Below, one piece after another: positions 1 to 8,328 of a stretch of DNA of 64,000 nt. The position numbers and the translations under genes are program-made. The notes beneath the pieces were generated by a model that was not told where the DNA came from, did no database searches, and saw only the letters and a program-made list of their open reading frames with translations. The stretch is taken from NCBI RefSeq assembly GCF_001650915.1, contig NZ_LXYO01000002.1:16155-80154 (forward strand), written 5' to 3'. The stretch comes from Marinobacter sp. EhC06 (lineage in GTDB: Bacteria; Pseudomonadota; Gammaproteobacteria; Pseudomonadales; Oleiphilaceae). Each line of letters opens with the position of its first letter. Within the stretch, counting starts at the first letter, position 1.

Positions 1-453
1 GTATGGGAGCAGGAACCGAGGATTCGTCCCGAGCTGGTTGACCGGGTCTGGCTGGCGACACCGCACATTGCTGGATATAGCCTGGAAGGCAAGGTGCAGG
101 GAACGGAAATGATCTATCAGGCTCTAAGCCAGTTTCTCGGTTTGCCGGTTCGCAAAAAAGCAGGCCAGTTTCTACCGGAGCCAGCCCTCAGCAAGATTTC
201 CTTTACCAGCTCTGCCGACGAAGAAGATGCGATTCGCATTGCTCTGCGGGCCTGTTACGACCCTCGCCGGGACGATGCAAGGCTTCGCAACGCCATGACA
301 GGCTCTCCTGAAGAGCGGGGTGCGGCGTTTGACAGACTGCGCCGGGACTACCCGGTTCGTCGGGAGTGCTCAAGCCTCAAGATTCAGCTCAAGGGCACCA
401 GCAAATCCCTGCAGGACAGTTTCCGGGCTATCGGGTTCAAACTGAAAATCTGA
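1..453 (+). CDS. pdxB: Erythronate-4-phosphate dehydrogenase, C-terminal part (5' end outside window)
   Basis: The reading frame is open from base 1 to a TGA at 451-453, so the gene begins upstream of the window. PdxB oxidises 4-phosphoerythronate in the DXP-dependent pyridoxal phosphate pathway. The visible 150 residues hold the end of the D-2-hydroxyacid dehydrogenase catalytic/NAD fold, with the family motif 'TPHIAGYSLEGK' carrying the catalytic His. The PdxB-specific dimerisation domain follows, ending in the 'YDPRRDDARLR' and 'RREC' stretches also seen in E. coli PdxB. A strong bidirectional terminator follows and separates it from the convergent htpX. The assignment is confident although only the 3' part is seen. 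Confidence 0.9.
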   Translation, partial: VWEQEPRIRPELVDRVWLATPHIAGYSLEGKVQGTEMIYQALSQFLGLPVRKKAGQFLPEPALSKISFTSSADEEDAIRIALRACYDPRRDDARLRNAMTGSPEERGAAFDRLRRDYPVRRECSSLKIQLKGTSKSLQDSFRAIGFKLKI

Positions 454-474
454 TCGTAGCCCGTTCCGAAAAGA

Positions 475-504
475 AAGCCGGGGTCACAAGACCCCGGCTT
501 TTTT
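475..504. terminator. Bidirectional Rho-independent terminator between pdxB and htpX
   Basis: A perfect 11-bp stem (AAGCCGGGGTC / GACCCCGGCTT) with an ACAA loop is followed by a T run on the plus strand. The reverse complement also ends in a T-rich stretch. It lies between convergent pdxB (ends 453) and htpX (ends 507), so it can serve both. Confidence 0.85.
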
Positions 505-506
505 GT

Positions 507-1388
507 TTACAGTCTGGCGCTCTGCAACGCCTGTATGCGGTCTTCCAGTGGCGGATGGGTCATGAACAGGGCGCTAAGGCCGCCTCTGGCCCCCCGGTTA
601 ATGCCAAATGCCTGAAGGCTGTCGGGCATCTGATCCGGCACCTCGCTTTCCTGCTTCAGCCTCGCCAGCGCACTGATCATGGCTGAGCGGCCCGCCAACT
701 GGGCACCGGCAATATCCGCCCGGAATTCCCGGCGGCGGGAGAACCAGAACACGATCGTGCTGGCCAGAATACCAAGAACGATCTCGGCAACGATGCTGAC
801 CGCGAAAAAGCCGAGCCCATGTCCGCTTTCGTTCTTGAAAATCACCCGGTCGACAAACGAGCCAATCACCCGGGACGCGAAGATGACGAAGGTATTCACC
901 ACACCCTGAATCAGCGCCAGCGTCACCATGTCACCATTGGCGACATGGCCGATTTCGTGGCCCAGGACCGCCCGAATCTCATCCTTGTTAAAGCGATGCA
1001 AAAGTCCTTCGCTGACGGCTACCAGCGCATCGTTCTTGTTCCAGCCCGTTGCGAAGGCATTGGACTGGGACGCCGGGAAAATAGCGACCTCCGGCATGCC
1101 GATACCGGCGTTCTTGGCCAACTCCGCCACAGTGTCCACCAGCCAGCGCTCGGCGGGTGTTCTCGGGGAATCAATGACCCGGGCCTTGGTGCTCCACTTG
1201 GCCATTCGCTTGGATATCAGCAGTGACACGATGGCGCCGGCGAATCCGAAGACCGCAGCAAAAGCCAGCAAAGAGCCGTACTGAATACCATTCTGGGCGA
1301 GGTAGCTGTCCACGCCCAGCAGTCGCAGTGTGAAACTGGCGACAAGGATTACAGCAAGGTTGGTTGCCAGAAACAGCAGAATACGCAT
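507..1388 (-). CDS. htpX: Membrane zinc metalloprotease HtpX (M48B)
   Basis: Inner-membrane heat-shock protease that degrades misfolded membrane proteins, overlapping in role with FtsH. The 293-residue length equals that of E. coli HtpX. Two hydrophobic segments (about residues 1-23 and 36-58) precede the zinc site HEIGH at 144-148. Further hydrophobic segments (about 155-175 and 195-216) follow, and the third zinc ligand is Glu221 in '[10 protein letters not shown]'. It is transcribed away from alaA and the unknown gene upstream, with a 95-nt gap that may hold its own promoter. No sigma-32-like promoter was identified with confidence. Confidence 0.95.
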   Translation of the reverse strand: MRILLFLATNLAVILVASFTLRLLGVDSYLAQNGIQYGSLLAFAAVFGFAGAIVSLLISKRMAKWSTKARVIDSPRTPAERWLVDTVAELAKNAGIGMPEVAIFPASQSNAFATGWNKNDALVAVSEGLLHRFNKDEIRAVLGHEIGHVANGDMVTLALIQGVVNTFVIFASRVIGSFVDRVIFKNESGHGLGFFAVSIVAEIVLGILASTIVFWFSRRREFRADIAGAQLAGRSAMISALARLKQESEVPDQMPDSLQAFGINRGARGGLSALFMTHPPLEDRIQALQSARL

Positions 1389-1483
1389 GTTGGTTCCCTG
1401 ATCAGTTCGTCGCAGAAAATAAAGCCGTCATTCAGACCGTTATATGCGGCCGCGGTTCAATCAATCAACGAGCTTACGGTGAT

Positions 1484-1954
1484 TTAATAATTGCCGCGGT
1501 CCGCGAAGAAGGTTGTCTGCATGATCTGGCTGATTCGGGCGGAGTTGCCGCTGCGCAGCGCTGTCCGGATCAGATGAATGTGAGTGGAAAGATCTTCTTT
1601 GACTGAGGGAGGCAGGGAGCTGGCCGAACCTTCCTCGGGAACTCCGAACTCCCTGGCCAAAGCCTGCGGCGCTGGAGAACTCAAGCGGATAAATGCGTCT
1701 CGGGTCAGCACAGCCTGGTCCAGCGCTTCCTGACGGATGGTATCGATGTATCTGAGCAGGCCTTCCTCCGAAAGCCAGAGCAGGGCACCAAAGCAGGCCA
1801 TATGCCGCTTGCTGTGGAGGCCGAACTCGTCCGGCTCATCCGGACCGGCAATATCCTCGACAAACAGGTTTATCCGACGCGGGAATGCGCCGTATAGCTG
1901 CACCAGAGCAATCGCCGCATCCTTGTAGAATTCCTCGACGTGAATATCCGCCAT
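1484..1954 (-). CDS. Conserved hypothetical protein, 156 aa, downstream of alaA
   Basis: I do not recognise the family. The start is an ATG preceded by a good GGGGA ribosome-binding site 7 nt upstream. The gene begins only 11 nt after the alaA stop, so the two are probably one transcript. The protein looks cytoplasmic and largely helical: no signal peptide, no membrane segment, and a mixed-charge composition with a Pro/Ser-rich linker around residues 92-115 ('SSPAPQ...SSLPPS'). No zinc-binding or nucleotide-binding motif is visible. Codon use looks like that of its neighbours. It is a real gene on spacing, ribosome-binding site and composition, but no function can be offered. Confidence 0.75.
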   Translation of the reverse strand: MADIHVEEFYKDAAIALVQLYGAFPRRINLFVEDIAGPDEPDEFGLHSKRHMACFGALLWLSEEGLLRYIDTIRQEALDQAVLTRDAFIRLSSPAPQALAREFGVPEEGSASSLPPSVKEDLSTHIHLIRTALRSGNSARISQIMQTTFFADRGNY

Positions 1955-1965
1955 GGTTTTCCCCG

Positions 1966-3180
1966 TTATTGCTGGTATTGGCCAAGGAAATTCCCGAGCC
2001 GGCCCATGGCGTCCTCCAGGGTGTCTTCCCGTGGCAGGAACACCACTCTCAGATGCTGCTTGTCATCAATGTTAAAGGCCGAACCCTGTACCAGCAGGAT
2101 TTTTTCCTGCAACAGGAGGTCCAGAACCAGCTTTTCATCATTCACGATGGGGAAGTGCTTCGGGTCCAGTTTCGGGAACAGGTACAACGCGCCCTGAGGC
2201 TTGACACAGCTTACCCCCGGAATGTCGTTGAGCATTCGCCAGGCGGTTTCCCGCTGCTCATACAGCCGCCCTTCTGGTGCCACCAGATCGTTAATGGACT
2301 GGTAGCCCCCCAATGCTGTCTGAATGGCCAACTGGGCCGGAACATTGGCACAGAGCCGCATGTTGGAGAGCATGTCGATGCCCTCAATCAGATCCTTTGC
2401 CCGATGCTTGGCACCACTGACAATCATCCAGCCGGAACGGTAACCTGCTGCCCGGTAGTTCTTGGACAGGCCGTTATAGGTGAAGAAAAGCACGTCGTCG
2501 GCCAGTGAGGCGGTGGAAATATGCTGGGTACCGTCATAAAGAATCTTGTCGTAGATCTCGTCGGACAGGATGATAAGGTTGTGCTTGCGGGCCAGTTCGA
2601 TGACCTGCTCCAGGAGCTCCTTCGAATACACCGCCCCGGTCGGATTATTTGGGTTGATCAGCACAATGGCACGGGTACGCCGGGTAATTTTCTTGCGGAT
2701 ATCATCGATATCCGGAAACCAGTCCTGCTGTTCGTCGCAGCGATAGTGCACAGGCTTGCCGCTGGAAAGCGTAACGGCAGCGGTCCACAGGGGGTAGTCC
2801 GGGGCCGGGATCAGCACTTCGTCACCGGTGTTCAACATGGCCTGCATGGTCATCACGATCAGCTCGCTGACGCCATTACCCAGGAAAATATCGTCGATAT
2901 CGACTTTGTCGACGCCCCGTTGCTGGCAGTAGTGCATAACCGCCTTACGGGCAGAGAACAGCCCCTTCGATTCCACATAGCCCTGGGCAAGGTGCATGTT
3001 GTAGATGACGTCCTGCTGGATTTCCTCAGGGACATCCAGTTCGAAGGCGGCAGGGTTGCCGATGTTGAGCTTGAGTACCCGATGCCCCTCTTCTTCGAGT
3101 CGACGCGCTTCCCGCAGAACTACGCCACGGATTTCATAACACACGTTATCCAGCTTGGCGGATTTGTAGTAGTTCTGCAT
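1966..3180 (-). CDS. alaA: Glutamate-pyruvate aminotransferase AlaA
   Basis: Class I/II PLP-dependent aminotransferase making alanine from pyruvate and glutamate. The 404 residues align end to end with E. coli AlaA (405 aa), including the near-identical stretches 'LKLNIGNPA', 'PAPDYPLWTAAV', 'NPNNPTGAVYSKELL' and 'GALYLFPKLDPK'. The Schiff-base lysine is Lys240 in 'FTYNGLSKNYRAAG'. The N-terminal 'KLDNVCYEIRG' matches the family start and supports this ATG. The gene is divergent from the peroxidase gene at 3433, so their promoters share the 250-nt gap. A 156-aa unknown gene follows 11 nt downstream. Confidence 0.95.
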   Translation of the reverse strand: MQNYYKSAKLDNVCYEIRGVVLREARRLEEEGHRVLKLNIGNPAAFELDVPEEIQQDVIYNMHLAQGYVESKGLFSARKAVMHYCQQRGVDKVDIDDIFLGNGVSELIVMTMQAMLNTGDEVLIPAPDYPLWTAAVTLSSGKPVHYRCDEQQDWFPDIDDIRKKITRRTRAIVLINPNNPTGAVYSKELLEQVIELARKHNLIILSDEIYDKILYDGTQHISTASLADDVLFFTYNGLSKNYRAAGYRSGWMIVSGAKHRAKDLIEGIDMLSNMRLCANVPAQLAIQTALGGYQSINDLVAPEGRLYEQRETAWRMLNDIPGVSCVKPQGALYLFPKLDPKHFPIVNDEKLVLDLLLQEKILLVQGSAFNIDDKQHLRVVFLPREDTLEDAMGRLGNFLGQYQQ

Positions 3181-3432
3181 AAGACCCGGACGTCCTTCTT
3201 TTGAGATCGAAAAATGGCATCTGCCAACACGACAGGCCTTTATTCTAGCGGAGCGAGGGCCGGCGGCAACAGGGGAATTATGATGAATTGTGTCCTGATA
3301 AGGCAGATTTAGCTCACAAACCTGAACCGGTTTTTAAAAATGATCCCCATAGAGCCTGCATTGCCATGGTTTTTTGGGCTGTGTTGTGAACAATGGTTGA
3401 AGAAGAGTGCAAACCATCAGATGGAGAACCTT

Positions 3433-3924
3433 ATGGCAGGCGAAACGGTCTATGATTTCAAGGTCCGGGATATCAAGGGTAACGAGAAAAGCATGGCAGA
3501 GTATCAGGGCAAAGTGCTCCTGATTGTGAACACTGCCAGCAAGTGCGGTTTTACGCCCCAGTTCGAGGGCTTACAATCCCTTCACAAGGAATTGGGCGAT
3601 AAAGGATTTGAGGTCCTGGGCTTTCCCTGTAATCAGTTTCTGAATCAGGATCCGGGCGACGAGGATACGATCAGCCAGTTCTGCAGCCTGAACTACGGTG
3701 TCGATTTCCCCATGTTCTCGAAGATTGACGTCAATGGCGATGGCGCACATCCGCTATTCCGCTTTCTCAAGCGCGAAGCCAAGGGGCTTATGGGGTCTGA
3801 GAAGGTGAAGTGGAACTTTACCAAATTTCTGGTCGGGCCCGATGGCAAAGTTGTTCGCCGCTATCCGCCCACCACAAAACCTGAAGATATCCGGGCCGAC
3901 ATCGAAAAGCTGCTAACGGCCTGA
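3433..3924 (+). CDS. Glutathione/thioredoxin peroxidase family protein (Gpx, cysteine type)
   Basis: Thiol peroxidase of the glutathione peroxidase family reducing hydroperoxides in the cytoplasm. I chose the ATG at 3433 because GGAGA lies 5 nt upstream and the 163-residue product then matches the family; the frame also runs upstream to 3340. Catalytic residues are Cys38 in 'TASKCGF' (not selenocysteine), Gln68 in 'GFPCNQF' and Trp127 in 'KWNFTKFLV'. A second cysteine, Cys84 in 'FCSLNYGVDFP', sits where thioredoxin-dependent members keep the resolving cysteine. Thioredoxin may therefore be the true reductant. The 3' end overlaps the convergent sensor kinase by 12 nt. Confidence 0.9.
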   Translation: MAGETVYDFKVRDIKGNEKSMAEYQGKVLLIVNTASKCGFTPQFEGLQSLHKELGDKGFEVLGFPCNQFLNQDPGDEDTISQFCSLNYGVDFPMFSKIDVNGDGAHPLFRFLKREAKGLMGSEKVKWNFTKFLVGPDGKVVRRYPPTTKPEDIRADIEKLLTA

Positions 3925-6261
3925 ACCCTCGGGTGGGGCAGAGGGGCGCCAGCGCTCAATCACTGACCGGAGCTCGTCTCGCTTGTACGGCTTGGTTATA
4001 TAGTCGTTCATACCTGAGGCAAGGCAGTCTTCGCGATCGCCCTGCATCACATTGGCCGTAACCGCAATGATTGGCAGGTCTTTCCATTCCGGGTTCTGGC
4101 GAATCCTCTGTGTTGCCTCATAGCCATCCATGACTGGCATCTGACAATCCATAAGCACCAGATCGTAGTGGTTCTGTTCAAGTGCCTGTATGGCTTTGAG
4201 GCCGTTTTCGGCCGGGTCTGCCCGGTGACCGAGTTTTTTCAGCAGGCTGGTCGCCACCAGCTGGTTCACCTGGTTGTCCTCAACCAGAAGGATCGACAGA
4301 GAAGATTCCGTACCGTTACGCTCAATTGGTTCAATGGCGGAGGCAAGCTGATCGTCAGCGGGAATCAGGCCCGCGGCCCGGCCCAGGCAGCGTAGGAGCT
4401 CGTCTCGCCGTAAAGGCAGTGACAGTAGCTGATGACGCCCCTTGCCGGGGGGCAGGGTTCCGGTGAAGTCGGCAAGAATGACGCCGGCGCCTTGCCAATC
4501 GGCGGCAAATTCCAGGGTTTCTTCATCCTCGGCACTGGCCAGCGCCAACAGAATTCCGTCCGGGTGCCTGCTTGCTCCGCGGATCGGAATGCCCCACTTC
4601 CGAAGCTGAGCCTCAATCGCCGAACGATACGGATTATCGGCGGGGATGGCCATGGCAATACCAATGTCTTTTAGCTGGTTGTCCACCTGCGGCAGATGCT
4701 GCTCTCCGGACACCTCGTGTATCGGTAATGGCAGGGTAACGGTGAAGTGAGTTCCGCTGCCCTCCCGGGAGTCAACCAGGATCTGGCCATGCATGCGCTC
4801 CACCAGTTGACGGCAGAGGGTCAGGCCAAGGCCAGTACCGCCATAAAGCCGGGTGGTGTCCACGTCAGCCTGGGAAAACGGAGAGAATATCCGGTGCAGG
4901 CCTTCGTTGGACATACCAATCCCGGTGTCCACCACGTCGATTCTCAGGCTGCCACCGGAATAGGCCGCGCGAATCTTCACGCTACCTTCGTCCGTGAATT
5001 TGATGGCGTTGCTCAGCAGGTTGTTGAGTACCTGGCGTACCCGTGTCGGATCGCCGAGGAAGTTTTCGGGCAGATCAGGGTCGATTTCGGTCACCAGGTG
5101 AATTTGTTTCCGGCGTGCCTGCTGGGCGTGGAGTGTTGCGCATTCCTCGATCAGATGCCGGACACTGAACGGGATGTTTTCCAGGCTGAGTTTGCCGGCC
5201 TCGACTTTCGAGATGTCCAGTATGTCGTTGAGCAGACCAAGCAGGCTCTCGCCGGCGTTCAGGGCGATTTCCATCCGGTTGCGTTGTGCCGGGTCCAGTT
5301 CGCCCTCAAGGGCCAGGCCAAGCATGCCCAGAACGCCATTGAGGGGGGTGCGGATCTCGTGGCTCATGCTGGCCAGGAAGTTGGCCCTTGCCCGTGCCCG
5401 GCGAACCGCATCTTCCTTGGCTTTCACCAGGGCGCGGTTACCGCGTTGCAGGGCATCGTTCTTCTCGGAGATTTCCCGTGTCCGATCCTCAACTTCCTGT
5501 TCAAGCTGGGTGGAGTAGTTCTTCATGGTACTCTCAGCCTGCCGCAGCTGGGCAAGGCTCGAGTCAATGGTTTCGAGATGTTGGTTGATAATGCCAACCA
5601 TGGTCCCGATCTCGTCTTCCCGATGGTTTGCCGGTATCGGGAGCCTCACCTTTTCGGGAGAGCTGGCCCGCACCTGACTGAGAGCGCTGATCACGTTGAG
5701 CATGGGGCGGGTAAGCACGAAGTAGAAGATGGCCAGCAATGCCGCAGACAGGATCAGGCTTTTCAGCAGCCCGCTGAGCAGCGTGTAGCCGGCCCTCTGA
5801 AGAAACAGCGCACCATAGTGATAGGTATCGATGGTGACGATCAGGTGCCCGAGTGGCAGATCCTCTAGCTGTGGAACCTGCAATTCCTGACGGAAAACCC
5901 GGTCGGAGCCGAACAGCAGATCACTGACCCATCGGTAGGGCGACACCGGACTGCTCTTGCTGGCTGCAGCCATGGTCTCGTCGTCGTTGTCGGTAATCCT
6001 TGCATCGATGGTGGCGGGATGGCGAAGCAGACCATCGAGTAATTCTTCCGCCAATCGGACATCAATATTGTAGGCAATCTGGGACGCGGGGCTGTTGCTG
6101 ATATCGATCAGCGCGTGGATTTCCTTCTCCATCGACTCCTTTGCGCTGAAGTAATCCAGGGTAATCTGGACAACATTCAGCACCAGCCCGAGGGCCATGG
6201 CAACCAGTACCGTGTCCCGAGTCAGTCGATAGGAAAGTCGTTGTTTGAAGCCCTTGCTCAC
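3913..6261 (-). CDS. Hybrid sensor histidine kinase with C-terminal receiver domain
   Basis: Membrane two-component sensor. Using the GTG at 6261 (782 aa) leaves a 53-nt gap to the gene upstream. An in-frame GTG at 6372 would add 37 basic residues and overlap that gene by 58 nt. Residues below use the longer numbering. Membrane helices at about 53-72 and 200-221 flank a periplasmic region of about 125 residues, followed by HAMP and coiled coil (225-325). The dimerisation box has His338 in 'SMSHEIRTPLNG'. The ATPase G boxes are at 482-486 and 511-517. A receiver-like but Asp-poor segment spans about 565-670. The true receiver carries Asp742. BarA-like order, but no HPt domain follows, so the phosphorelay needs a separate HPt protein. 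Its signal and target are unknown. Confidence 0.88.
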   Translation of the reverse strand: MSKGFKQRLSYRLTRDTVLVAMALGLVLNVVQITLDYFSAKESMEKEIHALIDISNSPASQIAYNIDVRLAEELLDGLLRHPATIDARITDNDDETMAAASKSSPVSPYRWVSDLLFGSDRVFRQELQVPQLEDLPLGHLIVTIDTYHYGALFLQRAGYTLLSGLLKSLILSAALLAIFYFVLTRPMLNVISALSQVRASSPEKVRLPIPANHREDEIGTMVGIINQHLETIDSSLAQLRQAESTMKNYSTQLEQEVEDRTREISEKNDALQRGNRALVKAKEDAVRRARARANFLASMSHEIRTPLNGVLGMLGLALEGELDPAQRNRMEIALNAGESLLGLLNDILDISKVEAGKLSLENIPFSVRHLIEECATLHAQQARRKQIHLVTEIDPDLPENFLGDPTRVRQVLNNLLSNAIKFTDEGSVKIRAAYSGGSLRIDVVDTGIGMSNEGLHRIFSPFSQADVDTTRLYGGTGLGLTLCRQLVERMHGQILVDSREGSGTHFTVTLPLPIHEVSGEQHLPQVDNQLKDIGIAMAIPADNPYRSAIEAQLRKWGIPIRGASRHPDGILLALASAEDEETLEFAADWQGAGVILADFTGTLPPGKGRHQLLSLPLRRDELLRCLGRAAGLIPADDQLASAIEPIERNGTESSLSILLVEDNQVNQLVATSLLKKLGHRADPAENGLKAIQALEQNHYDLVLMDCQMPVMDGYEATQRIRQNPEWKDLPIIAVTANVMQGDREDCLASGMNDYITKPYKRDELRSVIERWRPSAPPEGSGR

Positions 6262-6314
6262 GGGTTTGCACTGTCCCTGTTGGCGGGCCTGCAATGGCGA
6301 CCCGTTCTGTGCCT

Positions 6315-7082
6315 TCAGTCGTCGTAATCGGCCTTTTTCTTCCACTCGTCGTCGTGGAGGAAGGTATCCCACTCTCGATCCAGTTTGGATTCTCCCTGCG
6401 GACTCTCCTTGCCCTCTGCACTCAGTGCCTCAAGTTCCTTTATGCGGGTACGGAAACTCTTGACCGCTTTCATTGCGAGAGGATTGTCGCGGGATTTGCC
6501 CATTTCGGTACTGGCAAGATGATAGGCGTGGATGGCCTTCCGAAACTGGTTCTGGCGCACGTAGTCCCGGGCCTGAAACACATGCAGGTCTGCGTGGGTC
6601 TTGTGGACCAGGAAGAGTACATATTTCAGGTTTTTCTTGGCGGTGGCGGCATCAATCCGGCCGCTCTTGTGCATGGCTTCGATCATCTTGAACAGATTCT
6701 GAAGCAATTCCTTGACGTAATTGGATTTTTCGGCGGAATCAATCTTGACCGGAGTGGTGGTGTCACGCTTTTCGATGATCTGGGTTTTCAGTTCGGCGGC
6801 GGAGTTCTGCCACTCTTTGACCGGCAGGTTGGACTTCAGGCCGGCAAGCTCCGCACAGGCTTCTTCCATGCGTTTGATCAAGAGCAGTTTCAGATCGGCC
6901 GTCAGATATTGGCCGGGAATCTCGGTCAGTAGCCGATTGGCCCTGTTGTAGGCGTCTTCCTGGGCCGTAATCTTGCGTGCCCGTTCAATACGGGCGCGCT
7001 CTCGCATCTGGCTGAGCACAATAATGACAATCGAGACGGTAACGATGGCCGCCAGTAGAAGGACGATCGTAGTGGTATCCAT
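6315..7082 (-). CDS. Conserved hypothetical membrane-anchored helical (TPR-like) protein, 255 aa
   Basis: Not recognised as a named family. One N-terminal membrane helix (residues 4-24) is followed directly by basic residues ('RERARIERARK'), so the bulk is probably cytoplasmic. The remainder is predicted helical. The stretch around 170-200 ('ARDYVRQNQFRKAIHAYHLA') has the spacing of a TPR-like helical hairpin. The C terminus is acidic. It lies 53 nt upstream of the hybrid sensor kinase on the same strand and is probably co-transcribed, so a link to that kinase is a reasonable guess and no more. It is divergent from the LysR gene. Confidence 0.75.
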   Translation of the reverse strand: MDTTTIVLLLAAIVTVSIVIIVLSQMRERARIERARKITAQEDAYNRANRLLTEIPGQYLTADLKLLLIKRMEEACAELAGLKSNLPVKEWQNSAAELKTQIIEKRDTTTPVKIDSAEKSNYVKELLQNLFKMIEAMHKSGRIDAATAKKNLKYVLFLVHKTHADLHVFQARDYVRQNQFRKAIHAYHLASTEMGKSRDNPLAMKAVKSFRTRIKELEALSAEGKESPQGESKLDREWDTFLHDDEWKKKADYDD

Positions 7083-7317
7083 TTTGTCAGTAACGACTCC
7101 GGCTTCAGGATCAAATGATGGCGGGTCTATAAACCGGCCTCAAAATACCGATATTATTCAGCAAGTATCCGAAAGACTAGCAGAAATCCCGCTCCAGATC
7201 CGTTTTCAAATGTGAAAGTTCGTGTTGCTGATTGATTACGTGAATCTTCGGTATCATGTATATTGTTTTTGTGAATGAGCTTGGCTTTTCCCGTTTTTCT
7301 GGCGTTCCGGAGTTTTT

Positions 7318-8328
7318 GTGGATATTTCCCGTGTTGATCTGAATCTGCTCGTCTACCTGGATGTGTTGTTGCGCGAGCGGAATGTTACCAAGGCCGCCAA
7401 CCACCTGGGTATTACCCAGCCTGCGATGAGCAATGGTCTGAAGCGGTTGCGGGACCTGTTCAGTGATCCGCTGCTGGTGCGAACCAGTGAGGGGATGACG
7501 GCTACGGAGCGCGCGCGGGAACTGCAACCACTGGTACGGGGAATCCTGTCGGACATAGAACAGGCCGTGCAGGACAAGACACCGTTTTCTGCCCTGGAAA
7601 GCCAGCGCGTGTTCCGGATCATGGCCAGTGATTATGCCGAATCCTGCCTGATGCCCCGGGTTCTCAGACGGATCCGCCAGGAGGCACCCCACGTTACCCT
7701 GGACGTACTCACTCCCAGTGATGTCAGCTTTCTGGATGTGGAGCAGGGGCGGCTCGACATGGCCATCAACCGGTTCGACAAGATTCCGCAGTCTTTTCAC
7801 CAGAAGACCCTCTGGACCGAGTACTTTGCCTGCCTGATGAACGCCCGGAATCCGGTACTGAAAGAGCCCTTCACCCTGGATACCTATCTGGACGCCAGCC
7901 ATATCTGGGTCAGCAAGACCGGGTTTGGCGTTGGCGTCGGTGTGAACCCCAAGGATGTTCAGCGCCTGGGCTGGGTAGACGAGGCACTTTCGAGAATGGG
8001 CCGCAAGCGCCAGATTTCCGTATTCACCCGCCACTACCAGGTGGCCATGCTGTTGGCCGAGCAGCACGATCTGATTGCCACCTTGCCATCCCGGGCGGCC
8101 TGGCTGCAGAAAGACAATCCGAACCTGGTGGTGAAAGTGCCGCCGTTCGAGATTCCGCCGTTTGAACTGAAGATGGCCTGGAGCCCGCTGTTGCAGCACA
8201 ACGCAGATCATCAATGGCTGCGCAAACTGATTGCTGAGGTGGCTACCGAGGTAGATACCGAATTTGCTCCGTTCGGGGCCAGATTCGAAGCGCCGGACGC
8301 GCCCCAGGCCCATCACTCAGAGCGGTAG
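7318..8328 (+). CDS. LysR-family transcriptional regulator
   Basis: The start is a GTG at 7318 with CCGGAG about 5 nt upstream; no better ATG exists before the helix-turn-helix. The N-terminal winged HTH is typical: 'DLNLLVYLDVLLRERNVTKAANHLGITQPAMSNGLKRLR' spans residues 6-44. The remaining ~290 residues form the periplasmic-binding-protein-like effector domain of the NodD/LinR-type branch. LysR regulators usually control a divergent neighbour, but the divergent gene here (ends 6315, starts 7082) is the unknown TPR-like protein. The effector and targets cannot be inferred. The 3' end overlaps the convergent GNAT gene by 12 nt. Confidence 0.9.
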   Translation: MDISRVDLNLLVYLDVLLRERNVTKAANHLGITQPAMSNGLKRLRDLFSDPLLVRTSEGMTATERARELQPLVRGILSDIEQAVQDKTPFSALESQRVFRIMASDYAESCLMPRVLRRIRQEAPHVTLDVLTPSDVSFLDVEQGRLDMAINRFDKIPQSFHQKTLWTEYFACLMNARNPVLKEPFTLDTYLDASHIWVSKTGFGVGVGVNPKDVQRLGWVDEALSRMGRKRQISVFTRHYQVAMLLAEQHDLIATLPSRAAWLQKDNPNLVVKVPPFEIPPFELKMAWSPLLQHNADHQWLRKLIAEVATEVDTEFAPFGARFEAPDAPQAHHSER

